In this document: piece after piece, positions 38,220 to 51,645 of the stretch
How the letters are laid out: each line of letters begins with the position of its first letter
Numbering within the stretch: position 1 is the stretch's first letter
NCBI GenBank assembly: GCA_026874595.1
Contig: CM049317.1
Coordinates: 33,284,901 to 33,348,900, forward strand
Direction: 5' to 3'
DNA from: Sipunculus nudus
Taxonomy: Eukaryota; Annelida; Sipuncula; Golfingiida; Sipunculidae
Length of the DNA: 64,000 nt
Position numbers and translations under genes: made by a program
The notes under the pieces: generated by a model
What the model saw: only the letters and a program-made list of their open reading frames with translations
Told to the model about the DNA's origin: nothing
Databases searched by the model: none

Positions 38220-38340
38220 CATTAAGCCTGCAGAGCCCTCACCCTGGAAAACCTCACCGCCTCGCCTGAGATTCGAACTCACGATCTCTCGGCTTTGAGT
38301 CCTTTGCACTACCTCTAAGCCACGGAAGCCGGTTAAAGCC
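38220..38340 (-). mobile_element. tRNA-derived SINE head
   Basis: On minus: TGGCTTAGAGGTAGTGC (box A) and GAGTTCGAATCTC (box B) at tRNA-like spacing. The arms do not pair as an acceptor stem, so it is not a functional tRNA gene. The body may extend to lower coordinates (about 37910). No A-rich tail identified. Confidence 0.6.
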
Positions 38341-40923
38341 ATATTAGTTCCTTTTAGATTGTTGCAACGCTTCTTGGTTCTCATCTTGGGTAGGTTCGGT
38401 TAAAAAGTCCTTCCGAAACATGTATGTATGACACCAAAAGATGGATTTAGATTGAAATAAATGTTTAATAGGTCAAAACAGTTTTTTTCTGTCAATAGGG
38501 ATATGCACACAGAGGGTTGTGAAAGTGTAATGTTCGGAAAATGCAAAGCTATGATACGCAAAGAGAAACTACTTTAACGGTTCCTTTCATATTTTTTTTG
38601 CACAGGAATATGCCTTCATTTCGAACCAGTAAACAGCTGCTAACACATAAACAAATAAAAAAAAAAGTCGTCCACACAAGAAAGACCAGAGTGAGATATA
38701 CATACCTGGAATGAAGACAATGTACAAATTAACCAATACAGATAAGTCAAATAATAAATACAAAAAAAAATATTTGAACAATATGCATCAAACTTGTATG
38801 CAGTCAAATCATTCATAAAAAATGATTATTGTAAGTAGATCCCAGGGAGTTGCGTTCACGGTATCAATTTGTTTATGATATCTCTGTGTAGTGCGCAAGG
38901 ACGGTGAATTTATCAGGACCCAATCGTGCTTGCATAATAGTAAGAGGCGGAGGGTAGCGTAACTGCCTGTAGCCCATATTTCCTTCAATAAATATTAATG
39001 AATGATGGGCAGATAAACAACAGGGCAACTGTCAGAAGGAAGAAGCAAGGCAGGTTTTATACCCTGCCTTGAGCCAATTACATATAATTATCGTTATAAT
39101 TGTTATTATTATTATTATTATTATTATTAATTTATTTTGTAAAAAGGAAAATCCAGGCTGTTTCATGCTCTAAAACGCTGTTACATACCTAGAATACAAA
39201 CAGCAATCATTATACATACTATTATGAGAATATGAAATTAGTCTATTGGCTAAAATGTTCAAATCTTTCATTATTAATATGTTCAACATCATATAAAAAT
39301 GATAAAACAATGAAACATTCCGTGATAATATTTATTTTAGTTAACTTTTATTTTCTGGCTTCCCTTAGATGATCAGGTTTGTCATTAAACAACTTCGCGC
39401 CAACAACACTGAATGCTCGTTTTTGTGTATATGACCACTATGTAAAGGACACGACCGGTACGTTATCTGCTGCTGAACGAAGGCGTCTTAATGGAGAGTA
39501 ACAGTGGATAAGCTCTTGCAGCTAAAGTAAAGCTAAACTAGTTTAGTAAGTCAGGGACCCCCACCGTAGGCTCCTGCACCATTTTTAACTATTAATTTTA
39601 ACTGTTAGGTCCTGTAATTAAGAGAACGTAAGAGGTGCGGTGTTGGCACTCAACTGTTTTCACGCAACTCCTCCGTGGCTATCTCTCCAAAATGTCACGT
39701 TATTTTCTTTTTTTTTCCGTTGATGTCGGGAAATGCTAAGTCTTTCCTAAGGGGAGCCATTTTTCCATAGTTTCCCGTAAACCCCAAAAAAAAAACTTCA
39801 TGGAATAATCTGCGCCATCTATCATAAACTACGCCAGTGTGTCCACCGGTTGATTTGCTTGAGGATCGTATGCGGAGCATCGTATTTAGAACAAAAGTTT
39901 ACTTAAAGTGCGACATAACGGTGGGGGAATGTTGTATAGATATTTCTCATCTGCTGTCTCAGTAATGGTGCCACACTCTGGCCCCTGGGATGCCATCGCA
40001 AATGTCCTCTCTTCACATACTGAGCATTAATATTATAACGGCATGATGATATACAATCTAAAACATAAACAGATACATTCTTTTACTTTAGAAAAACATT
40101 TATAAATAGAAATATGCAGCCCTATGGATGAAGGCCTCCGCCATCTTTGGGTCCCTATTTCGGGATGCTCCCTAACCCGTATTTGCATCCACTCATCTCA
40201 AAACTAATAGCGCAGTCTCAAAAACGCTCTGCGAACTTTGAAATATATGTGATGACGTTTATTCTTTGAAATTGCCCCTGTTCACAAGCTGTTGTAGAGA
40301 ACCACTGACCATACCGAACTGCTGGACGTGACCATGACCTGAACAGGTGGTCAGCCAAACTGATGAGGTGGACCTTGTCTGCATTCACTTAATTTACAGC
40401 CCATATTCCAGGGTTTATTCGAGCATAGTGACAGTACATTAGTGAATATTCGTTGAATCTGGAGAAGATGCTGGATTAACGCCAAAATCAATTCGATTCT
40501 TTCTTGGCCCATTCCAAAAATGCCCGAAAAATGCCTTAATCTGCGTTTCCGTTCATGATTGTGCGAGTTATTATGTGAGCCATCACACACACACACACAC
40601 ACACCAGGGGAGTAACCAGGGGGGTACGCCAGGGGGCCATTACCTACCCCCCCTACCCCCCCCCCCCCCCCCACCATCTCTACCCCCCCCCCCCCCTTTA
40701 GTATCCTGCTCGCGCCCCTACATACACACAGACATAAACATAAGAACGAACGGACATTACTATTACTGGAAATTAATGAATATGCAAATGATTTTTTTCA
40801 GGGTAAAAGATCAAATGGCTTTTGTATTTTATATTATACACATTTTATGAAAAGGCAAGGGCAGTTTCACCCCTGGGGAGAGTGACAAAGAACAAGTACT
40901 TTCTTTAAAGTAAAATTGACATT

Positions 40924-40929
40924 TTTATT
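40924..40929 (-). promoter_or_regulatory. Candidate polyadenylation signal of the kelch gene
   Basis: AATAAA on the minus strand (TTTATT on plus), about 117 bases downstream of the kelch stop codon at 41046. The position is typical for a 3' UTR signal. Cleavage site not determined. Confidence 0.45.
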
Positions 40930-41045
40930 TCTATACACATATTTTTGTGGCAGTAAACTTGTGTTTAGTAATACAGTATCTATATACCTTACCTTTTGTT
41001 AGCAGTATCAGGTCCTTAAATATACATAAAAGTCTTTTATACAAT

Positions 41046-44000
41046 TTATATCAAGGCGTTGACACTGTGACGTCTGCGGATTTTTGGCAATATAAATTTT
41101 ACAAAGAGGACCCCCAGTATTAGACACATAATCACACCAATGATGATTAAAGCAATAGCCGTTCCACTAAGACCGTTTGTAGGTGGTGGGGTGATCGTTG
41201 GATTCGGTTGCACAGCGTAACGACTCTCATTTATGAAACTCATCTTCCACAATGCATTATACATAAGTCCATTTTTGTCCATACCCCCGAAAAGGAACAT
41301 GCTGTCACCAGTTGGAAAGGTCGCTGTGGACCGCAGAGCTCCTGGAAAAAATCGGTCGCTTTTAGATCCACGAGGACCTGCAAGTGGCTCTAGGCCACTT
41401 TCCTTGTATCCCCCTACCAAGGCCCATCCCGTCCGGTTCACGTGAAAAGTCCATATATCTGAATGTATGGATTGGCTCCCGCTGTCACCGTATCCTGACC
41501 CAAACATCAGCCATAAATTTCCGCAAGGCCCCCGCCAGGTTGCAGCACCGTACCGACCACCGGGATAACCTGTTAGTCCGTATTCCTGAATATCGCCGTA
41601 AAACCCCAGAGGCAACCCATTTACATTTGTAGCTTTAGATATAGTATCCCATTTATTTTCCATGATATGGTAAACATACATATCATTGGTAACACCCTCA
41701 ACCGTTGTCTCGGTAAGATTGGTAGCACCACCAAACAAATACAAGTCTGTTTTTTGACTATCACCTTGGTATACCCACGTCATTGTCGAAAACCGGGCTC
41801 CAACGACATCACGTGCGCCACTTTGGGGTACCTCTTCCCATCTCTTTAGCTTCAAGTCCAGTTTCCAAAAATCTGTAAATATGCCTATATTGTTATGGCC
41901 GCCATAAACATACATGACAGAGCCAGCGCACCATGTAGCGCCATCTGCGCGACTTTTGGGACCAGGAATATTCAACCGCTGCCAAGATTGAGATGTCAGT
42001 GAGTACGTCCACGTGTCACCCACTGCCCGGTTTTGTTGATTCAGACCGCCATAAATGAAGAATTCATCACCAAATGCGCATGCGTGACCAGAATGGCGTG
42101 CTTCTGGGATATCTGCGCTGCTTACTTGGATAAACTCCCATTCTTTAGACGGCACGTCATAAATCCATAGTTCATTTGTTGACTTTGAGAATATGAGCCC
42201 ATCTCCAGCTGGATATACCGCCCAACCACCAAATACCACCAATGAGCCGGTCGATGTCGCTGCTGTCAGGCACGCGGCTCTCGCACCCGGCCATATTGTA
42301 TCCGGATTTCCTTCTGTTACCGAGAAACTGTTAGGTCGATTCGAGCCAGATATCCATGCCCATTCTGCAAATAAACAATATATTATATATTTTATATTAT
42401 ATATATAAATATATTAATTCGCTTCCATCCAGAATTACTGCAAACCGAATGTATCAAGCTTAATGTAATGTTTAATAACAAGAATGGTTTGAAAACCAAA
42501 CAGATATATGTAACCATAGATGCTTCTATATCAGAATTGGTATAGGAAACTACCCACTGCAATTACCCACTGGAATCTACCACTGTAACATTGCGTTCTA
42601 AGTTGTATAAATTAAAGCATTTGAGTAGTCCACAATCCAACTATACAGACTGGTTGGTTAGTGTATGGCACAACGCGTCAAAGTCAGTGTGTTGCCAACT
42701 GTTATTTATAACAAAAAATGAGCTAAGTATGCATTTTCCGTGCTTGATTTTTCATTACTTTGATGTGCTGTCGATTGAACTACACACACACACACACACA
42801 CACTGACTCAAGGCATTTGCACAAACATGGAAATAATTAATGTACACTTTTTTTTTAATAGATAAAATATATTGCATATGAATAATATATTGTCTTGTAC
42901 GATTTCAAAACATGAGTGTTCACACTTAAAGATACTCGAAGAATGTCTGCAGCATCAGCGAGGTAAATGACAGAGACGGTATCAAAGAGGTTGGCATATA
43001 GCTAGACATTAAAAGTGCTTATAATTTAGATTTATAGCATTTTCACAATTGCAAACGCAGACTTTACTATTCAACAGTCAACTACTGGTGAGGGATCGTG
43101 GACTACAAAATCTACGGACCACAATGCACTGGGGTTTCTTATAACACCAGCAGTATAGATATAAATAGAGTGTAGCGGGCAGTATGTTCAAATATGTTGG
43201 ATAAGAATGTGTAACGGCAAATAACATAAACATGAGTGTTTTTCTTGTGCGAAATAATTAATATTTTGTAACCATACGCAAGCTACAATATAAACAGAAG
43301 GTGCCTCTTGGAATGTACAAATTTTGATATTCCCTTTAGACATTTTAGACAAGTTGCTCCAGCAGTCCAACACTGCATGTGTACAAAAGGTTCGTTTTGT
43401 GTAGAAACGACCTCTGGCGGAACCGGGACGACAGGCATGGGGCGCCCTCTTGTCGACTTGTCCCCTAACTCTCAACACTACAGCTTAAAAGGGCGATCGC
43501 AATCTTTTTTTATTTTATCCTTAAAGGTAATCATGTGTAAAAGAAAGGTCTCACTTGGTAATTACGTAAACATTTTATCTTACAACATGTAAGACACGAC
43601 TTTATAATGATTTGAATTGAGCAATTACCGCCAAGTCAATTATGTGAAGTGACAGTTTTTGTCCGGTTTTCAAATATAACTAGAGTCAGGAATCCCAGGC
43701 CCATTGAAGTATTAAAAAAAACATGAAACGCGGTTTATTACTAGATTCGGGTAAGGTCTTTCTGTAGACGATAGCAGGCCAGGCGAGGTGGCCTGTCACT
43801 TAACATCAGCGTGACGCGTACGTCGCTCGCCCGCAGTCACGGGTGACTGCCTCCGAGCGTCTAGACATCACAGTCGGAAACCATCTCTACTATCTAGAAC
43901 GTATCCCAATTAAACCTTTGTGACGGGCCAGTAAGGCCAAACAGTGTGCTCTCATCTACACGTTTGTCCCGGTAATGATTAAAGGTACCGTGGTTACTGA

Positions 44001-44521
44001 TAATAATGATGTCTTAGAAACTTCACAATTGTCACACTAGAAATGATATTAATTTTATACTCTGCACTGTATAAACGCAAATGCATAGACACAAATTTAC
44101 GTTAAGGATTAAGAATAGACATAAAACCGCAGTGAATTCCAAGTAACATTTTTATTTATTTAATATTAACATTCGATACAAATGTGTGTTTGATTACGGT
44201 AAGTCTGGTTGATTCAAATTATATTAATCTATCAACAGATTAAATGCATTAATTAGTTACAGAATCTAATTTAACCATCTTGCAATCACATGATATACAA
44301 GTAAGTTGTTATACCAACAACTCACATATATAGTTATTTACAGGGAACTGGCTATTCAGTATGGATGGAGCTCGCGCCTTGGATAATATAAATTAATTCC
44401 AATTCTGATGGTCGTACTTACGTGGTGATATCAGATAACAGTCTCTATCAGTAGCACCGGGTACTGAGAAAACTGAAGTCAACAGGAGGAAGATGTGGGC
44501 AAACGACAGCATCCCCTCCAT
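41046..44521 (-). CDS. Kelch-repeat type I membrane protein (2 exons, 472 aa)
   Basis: Exon 1 (44521-44422) encodes MEGMLSFAHIFLLLTSVFS and onward, a clear signal peptide, and ends at a GTAAGT donor in phase 1. Exon 2 (42364-41046) starts after TTTGCAG in phase 1, so the joint reads ...LISPQWAW.... About six kelch blades follow, marked by hydrophobic-GG turns: VVFGG, FIYGG, YVYGG, YLFGG, LMFGSG and FLFGG. They form a probable beta-propeller, which is normally a protein-binding surface. N-glycosylation sequons (NLT, NRT, NES) fit an extracellular location. Near the C-terminus about 24 hydrophobic residues (ALIIIGVIMCLILGVLFVKF) form a membrane anchor, followed by a short basic tail (KIRRRH). 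So the propeller is outside the cell. This differs from cytoplasmic BTB-kelch proteins: there is no BTB or BACK domain. Intron 1 is about 2.06 kb. The exact ortholog is not recognised. Confidence 0.88.
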
Positions 44522-44529
44522 GTTGACAT

Positions 44530-45466
44530 TTCCACTTCAGCGAGCACATAATAACAAAATACATAGTTTTACATTCAGACTACAGATGGCGCCACATTTT
44601 GTTTTATTTTGCCAACTTGTCAACACTGAATAAAGGTACACAGGAACGAAGAAAAACACTTTTATTGCACTTACACTGAATAAATTGTTATTTGTGTGTT
44701 CATGACTACCAAGTTATCACTTCATAAAGATGGATCAAATCAAGATATTTTACCGCTAGAAGGACGTGCTTTATGACTTAGTTTATTCTTCTGCCCCAAA
44801 GTTTTATAAGGCCAGCTGAGCTCAGTCGATTGGGATATTTGAGCCTATGAGCTTGTACAACTGAATCTATAATTTGAAAAAAAAGTGTCCCACATGAGTC
44901 CCTCTCATAAAAATAAATATAATACAAACTTTAACAGAATTTAAGAAAAAAAATAAGGTGAATCGTTAGTCTGTCGACCAACTTACAGTTTGGCGTTTCC
45001 ATTCCTTTGGGTTACTTCTTTTAGGAAATTAAGGAAATAGGTCACCTTTAGATAAAATTAGACTGAAATAAGAGGATAGACTAAATAGAGGATTTAGACT
45101 ACACATACCATTATGTTATAATATAGGTAGTTAACCCTCCCGCAGAGACAAGAGTGTTATAATATTCCATAAGTTTTTGGCGAAATTCAGTGTTCACACA
45201 GTTTGAAGTTTCAGAGTGTTCCATTTTCCTACCCTTTAGCTAATATTTAACTAATGTTTGCACCTCCTTGATCTTTGGACAGTTTTTTTCTACAGATTTT
45301 CTTAGTTAAGCATGCTTTCAATTAAACATTTCTCAGCCTTCTCTATGATTATTTTAATGTTATAACTTAATCATGGATATAATCTACAATTATTTTTATT
45401 ATTTTATAATTCAATATATATTAAGAATGGTTTGGAGGATGACTCATAAGCATTTATATGTACAAA

Positions 45467-45521
<55 letters not shown>

Positions 45522-45882
45522 TAATAATATATACAATTTTACAAGTGAGTAAACGGTTCTGGAAAAAAAAGAAATATAATTCTAGTATATGTTGATTCTA
45601 AACTCAGAAATGGAAAGACATTCTGTAATTCTAATAATAGATTATTTCATTTCAAATGGAAACTATTATTCTTTGAATAGCAGATTTACCACGCTTAAAA
45701 AAATTAGGGGAATGAATACCAACCCCCCCCCCCCCCTGTATAATAATTGACGCCCCTGCAACGAACGGGGTTACAAATTGTACAATTTTGTAAGGTATTT
45801 CATATATGTATTTCCCGTTAGAATCCTGTGACCTCTAAATCATTCCTATCCATATAAAAAGGTATAGGCTTGAATTTTTCAC

Positions 45883-45923
<41 letters not shown>

Positions 45924-47205
45924 AAACATGTCATTTATAGAGAGAAATCTTAACTTTGCATTCCCCGCCACCCTACAGACATTCTCTGGGCCAACACGTG
46001 TTTACAAATATGACATGTATATGTTATATATAATAAGAGTATGTATCAAGCCGGACGAGTATTTATTATAAAACGAACCACAGAGGGTTATGTTAACAGG
46101 CTGGTAAAGACTGATGACTGATGATTGAAAAGCTGAGGACAGTTAACACGGCCATCAAGATTGACCCGGGCTGTCATTGCTTATCTCTGTATACATACCA
46201 ACATTTGTGTCATATGTGTGATAAATATATATGACAGTATACCCACATCAGCGCCAAAACAGGGTCTTTATCCGGGAATGTCTCATAGCCGCGTGTTTAG
46301 TGTCGTCTGCCAGGCGTTGGCAAGGATACACACGCAGCGCACGTGATTGTTATATGACCGGCCTCCCGAAAGATGACATAGAGAGTATACGCTCTGTTAT
46401 AGCGAAAAACATATAAAACAAGTGGACGCACAGTGTAGGCAGTGGAAATGAAAACGTCTTTCCTCACATTTTGTTGGCATCTGTTTGGAATTACCACTTT
46501 TTGTGAAACAAGTTTGATACAGCGCGAAACACTGCCGACGATACATGGTAAGAAGTTTGTTACGTAATCATTATGCAGAATTTTGAAAAGTGAGCGAAGG
46601 TTCGGTGAAAAGACTTTTTCTGTAGATAAAGTCCAGAAGTGTACCCGACGGGCTTCACCTTCGGCCCTTAATTAGTCAATATTAAATTTTATATGAACCC
46701 TTTCATCTCGGCCCATTAAGTATAAATACGGTATACTTGTACGTTATTCTACAATGCCATATGACACGAAACGTTTAATTATATTTAAAGGTGGTATAAT
46801 CTGGAAAGATATCTGATTGTAAGGATCTTTAATGGACACTTTATTCACAGCAGTGTAAACGAGAATAAGAGAGCTCGGTTTGAATATTTAGCAAACTTTT
46901 AAACTAATCATGTTTCTTGTAATTATGACGTTTAGCCCGTTGTCACTGACACTGAGTATTTATCGACGGGCGGGGAAATAACGCACATTCCGTGATAAAG
47001 CTAGGGTTTTGGGGTTTACCAACTTTATCCTATCTAAAAAAAATATTGAAATTTAAAAAGAAAGACACTCCTATGATTCATTTAATTGCGTTGAGGCCAT
47101 GGCGACCTGTGGTATGGGTTCAGGGTGATCGAGGGACCATTGACTTGGTTTCAATCAGGAAGAGTACATTTTCATCTGTACGTAGCAAGTATAAGCATGG
47201 AACTA
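44530..47205. other. No supported gene
   Basis: Upstream of the kelch gene, so its promoter is expected near 44530-44700; no TATA box is obvious. TA microsatellites at 45471-45517 and 45887-45918. A hAT-type right terminus (AATTGACGCCCCTG) with a C run lies at 45722-45762. Confidence 0.45.
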
Positions 47206-47212
47206 CTAGCCG

Positions 47213-47788
47213 GACAACCCGACTGAGTAGGCAATGGTAATAGGGCAAGTGAGCCTACCTGAGTTGTGATACAAGCAATATCGAGGAATGCATCGCAGTG
47301 GACTCCAATCATGCTGTATTGATATTGTTGTAAACAGCCCATCATCTTAACATTTTGCTACGAATGATGCATTAATACAAGAGAATACATGTGATCTCAC
47401 AACCGAAACTTAAATTCCGGCTCTATGGTAACGAGTCATTTCCTGTATCACGTACAAGTTGGCTGCACCCAGTAACCCGTGCGAGCCATGCTTGTACTCA
47501 CGCGGTCAGAAATTCAACAAACATGCAGAGGGATTTACCAATATGCTGAATTAGAACGGAATTTTTCACGTTCATGTTTGGTCTTATGAGAAAGAACACT
47601 ACAAATGCAAACGATCAGTCTGGTTTATATCAATTGACAGTGTATCTGTAGGCCATGAGGCGTTGTCAGAATTGACGAAAATATTTGCATCCTCATGTGG
47701 CCTGATGATGCGTTCCTCAGACCTAGATGTTAAGGCACTCTGTCAGGCCAGTAATGTGGCCGTGATGCAGAGGGCTGATATGACGTTA
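47213..47788. repeat. Dispersed repeat, second copy
   Basis: Matches 32208-32786 on the same strand over about 575 bases (for example GACAACCCGACTNAGTAGGCAA at the start and GACGAAAATATTTGCATC inside). No open frame is conserved between the copies. Family unknown. Confidence 0.75.
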
Positions 47789-47904
47789 CGCCACAAACCT
47801 GTCCCGATATATGTTTATCTGTGCTTTAAGTGTTTACTAGTTTTCCTTTGACTTATGCTTATGTTTACTACATTAACTCATACCAATTAAGCATATACCA
47901 TACA

Positions 47905-47990
47905 TATAGCTCAGCTGACTGTCAGTAATCTAGGCTGTAGCGATCTCGCTTTGCCCGTCGTTCTATCTGTCCCTCTGTTAACAGAGCACG
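47905..47990 (-). repeat. Stray terminus of the 28.6-30.35 kb satellite family
   Basis: Reverse complement resembles 30290-30375 (GTGCC..., GACGACGG, CAAAG-GTGATCGC, AGTCAGCTGAGCTA). Only the GC-rich end is present. Confidence 0.5.
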
Positions 47991-50900
47991 TGCCATAAAC
48001 GTCGGACCTATAAATTTCTCACTTTAAAACAAATCCTATCTATGTATTACAGGGCCCTTCTGTAAACATATTTTTTTCTGATAAAGGCTACCCCTGGAAG
48101 ATGTTGTAATAAATAATAAATTAATAAATATCTCCTGCGGAACCGGAAATAAGGTCACTGCGACCTATATATTCACCTATAATTAAACATTCATATAAAA
48201 GCTCCGGCTTATCAATAATAAATGCATGGTTTGCCGTGAATCGTGCTTACATATTGATCATTGGGAGATTCAATTTTTGCTCAAGACTGTTAGTGCTACT
48301 TGTATGTGTCCTGTTTTGACTCTCATATGACCGAAGTTGTATTAGTTTCTCGGCTGTGTGTCAATCTAGTGTCCGGAAACTGTATATTTATTCATCTTGA
48401 TTAGTTTGGTCAAATAGTCAGAAATATGGCCATAACGTGTATGGTATATATTCGTCTCACAGTTTACTGAATTGTCGAGGCTCCCAAATTACATTGATGG
48501 TGCCAGTCTAACAACCTCTGACACCTGATGTACTACAGGGTATGAATTGCTAACATTGGACTTAAAATCCAGGGTGGTCTTGGGGAAGAAATCACGGAAA
48601 CCTTAAATAAGGACATGACAGTCTATATTCTGCAAGCTACATGCTAAAAACATAATATTTGCAATACCAATAGGTCGCTTGTTTGACACTTCAAACCGTT
48701 TCATCGGCTCATCAACAAAATACGGATAAAAAATGTGAAAAGTCTATCCCAAGATTATAAAGCATACGTTTTCTTTAATGTGCCAAAGATCCCTGTAATC
48801 TCGTACTGTATGAAAGTTAATAAGCGTGGACAAGCGTGGGATATAAGCGTGGATTAAGCCCCATTCATATGCACATATTTACTCCTGTGAGTAAACATAT
48901 GTAAGTAAATTTACTTATGTAAGTATTCTGTGTCATGTGAATAGATTTGCATATGCAAGTTGTTACGGAACCTAATATAAACAGATCACGTATGCATGAT
49001 GAACACAAATTTTGTAACGGAGATGAAAAAAAAAATCTGATTCTGTAAGACTAGGCAGCGGGAAATGTCTAGGGGAATGAATAAAGAAGTCAGTGTTTTT
49101 TGTTAACAAATAACTATAATTTATTCCTAAAAATCCTAACAATACAATAGACTAAATCAATACAATTATACAGTGAAACAGTGGTATAGCAACAAGTCAA
49201 TACAATCACACAGAAAGATAATGGTACAATACCTGGATACCAACAGTGTCACTAAGATAAATCCTTTGAATGTAAACTCTCGGAGAATGACAGTCCAGTG
49301 GAAAGTTCTTGCAACAACATAGAAAGTAAACTGAAGTCCAAATGTATAAAATCCAGGAGAAAGTTCTTGAAAATCTACAATTGCCGCATTCGTCGGATAA
49401 GGTTTTAGAATCTGACACACGCTTCTACGTCCGCTGGAATCTGCTCTGCTATCTGCCCCCTGGTTCTAACCACCAACCCTTTATATACCTTCACACCTCA
49501 AGCCGGGAATTTTCCACTTCTAGAACAGTCTATAAGGTCTCTACTCAACAGTAAACACGCGTTTCAGAAATTCTCTAGAAAGAGATAGCCGTGTGTCTCT
49601 ACACATACCAGGCTAATCACGTGACCCACGACCAAGCGTGAAAACTCAAGGCCCATATGACAACGAGAGTTCAACCAGTACGGAATGTAACAACAACACG
49701 AGTTACGCCCGTGTCACACAATAGAGCACCTGTAACAACGTATAAATACTCCTGGGATCGACTGACATGAGTAAAAGTATATTTGCACGACCTCAGGAGG
49801 TGATGCAAACGTATATTTGCATGTAGTAACTTTACCTGTTAAGTATATGTTGTCATGTGAACAGATTTTCTCTTTGCATATATAAGCAAACGTTACCTTT
49901 ATATGTTACAACTTGGCCTATGATAAAATATTCACATATTTTGAACAAATCTGTCGTAGATCAGAATTCACATTTATTTGGTCAAAATAAAAAAAAATGT
50001 TGTGTTTATATAGCTAAGAATGCAATCTACATAGTATCATATGACAACTTCTGGTTTCTGATAACGGTTGATGTAATCTAGATTTGAAAATATTTGATTT
50101 GATTTCCGGTATTTGACAAAAAATAATACCTATATCTTTCTGCATCATGTAAACATTTGGGTAAACCCTCAGACATATTTGCATATTTGTATTTGGGATC
50201 CTTACTTTCAAAATGGGGTACTTACTTTCAATATTATGATTTTATGAGGTATTTCCATTAGAAATGTGTATGGATTATATTTCCCAGTTTCGCCTCTAAA
50301 TGGCTTTTTGATAAAATATATAGAGGTCCTGACGTACACATTTTAGTGTGTATGTTCACGCCCAAAAATTTTGAAAATGGAATGATTTGAAGCATAAATG
50401 AATGGGAAATATCGAATTAAAAGTTGATAAGTAAACGACTATGTTGTATCTTAAGAATCCACTAGTTACGAGACATCAAAACGTTTTCATGCGCCACACT
50501 GTAGGGAATATTCTTAGGTTTCATAATATATATAATATCAGGTAATCCCAGAACAACAGTTTATGTAATGGTAAGGAACAACCGATACAATGTTAAAACA
50601 GACTCGAGGACAGCTCTGAGATTGTAATGTATGGTAGGGCAAAGTTTTAGGTACTAGTAGGGAATTAAAAAGGTTCCTTCACCTCCGAAGTCCCACTCCT
50701 TGTCCACTCGGCAACATCCTTCCCCTTAGCCCCCCCCCCCCCCCCCGTCATCCATTTTTAATTAATTAGTTCATACATTACTACTATTAAAGATACCATT
50801 GACCTGTGACCTATAGAGTCAAGGCGGAGGCCATTATTCAGTCCACTTTCTGTTTGTAAATATCTTCATAAACAATTGCTACACGGATACTCACAATATA

Positions 50901-51470
50901 TGCTATACCTGTTCATGTTAAACGAAGTGATCATAGTCAATTTAGTGGCGTCACCTACAATTTGGCTTAGCCTATATTATGTGCGTTTTTGTGTGCTAGA
51001 GTCTGGTTGAAAATTCATAATTTCCCCGTCATTATGCATATACTACACACTTTTCATCACTTTCGCAGAAATATTAATGGATTGGATTGTCCTTAATTTG
51101 TACCCATTTTCATTCACTTTAAACGTTATAGCATTTTCATGCAAAAAAGCTTGTCCGGATTGTCCATATCCGGAATGCCCTAATCCTAAAACGTCCGTCA
51201 AACACGATATAGAATAATTCTTGTTTCTAAAAAAAATAGTGTCATAAAAAAGGGAAAAGTTTATACGTGAGCTTAGGGTTCTTGGGCCCATGTTTAATTA
51301 TTATAGTGTGTTTAACTGTCGCCTTGCATACATGGGCCTTAATGGCATATGCCCACAATGTAAATACACTTCAAGTAGAATTTTACACACAGATGTCTTC
51401 CTAAATGGGTTCAAGTGCGTCTAGTATGGTGTTCGATATAGCAAAGGTAGAACTGATTACCTAAATGTTA
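47990..51470. other. No supported gene
   Basis: Noncoding. Holds the LTR-like element described separately and a C run near 50731-50746. Otherwise nothing recognised. Confidence 0.45.
49096..49717 (-). mobile_element. Possible solo LTR
   Basis: On minus it begins TGTGACACGGGCG, has a TATA-like TATATAAAGGG (plus 49478-49488), an AATAAA near 49125 and ends TTGTTAACA, so it has LTR order and TG...CA ends. No target duplication was found and no internal region flanks it. Confidence 0.35.
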
Positions 51471-51477
51471 AGCATAA

Positions 51478-51554
51478 AGAACAAGAATACACAGACAAAG
51501 TCGGATCACCCCGTATGGGATCGTAATCCGACTTTTTCTGTGTATTCTTGTTCT
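51478..51554. repeat. Near-perfect 77-bp palindrome
   Basis: Two 29-base arms (51478-51506 and 51526-51554) with one mismatch and a 19-base loop. Starts AGAACAAGAATACACAGA. May be a minimal MITE or a regulatory hairpin; no target duplication seen. Confidence 0.8.
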
Positions 51555-51645
51555 ATATCTACACCAGTTGGACCAGCATGGCCAATCAAACATCTTTCTT
51601 TATGACTGTTATGCACGTTGGAGCATCATGTTATTTCTCCTGGTT

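Larger units (their letters stand above)
37770..41040. other. Intergenic, mostly repeats
   Basis: Contains the SINE at 38.3 kb, an ATT tract near 39105-39130, a CA microsatellite at 40584-40603 and a C-rich MITE-like stretch 40605-40716 (AGGGGAGTAACCAGG ... GCGCCCCT). No gene is supported. Confidence 0.5.

Noticed and set aside
38270-38335. tRNA gene
   Set aside because: Boxes A and B are present but the acceptor arms do not pair; it is better explained as a SINE head.
43188-43592. Overlapping frames in the kelch intron
   Set aside because: No domain, no start context, and they lie inside an intron supported by matching phases.
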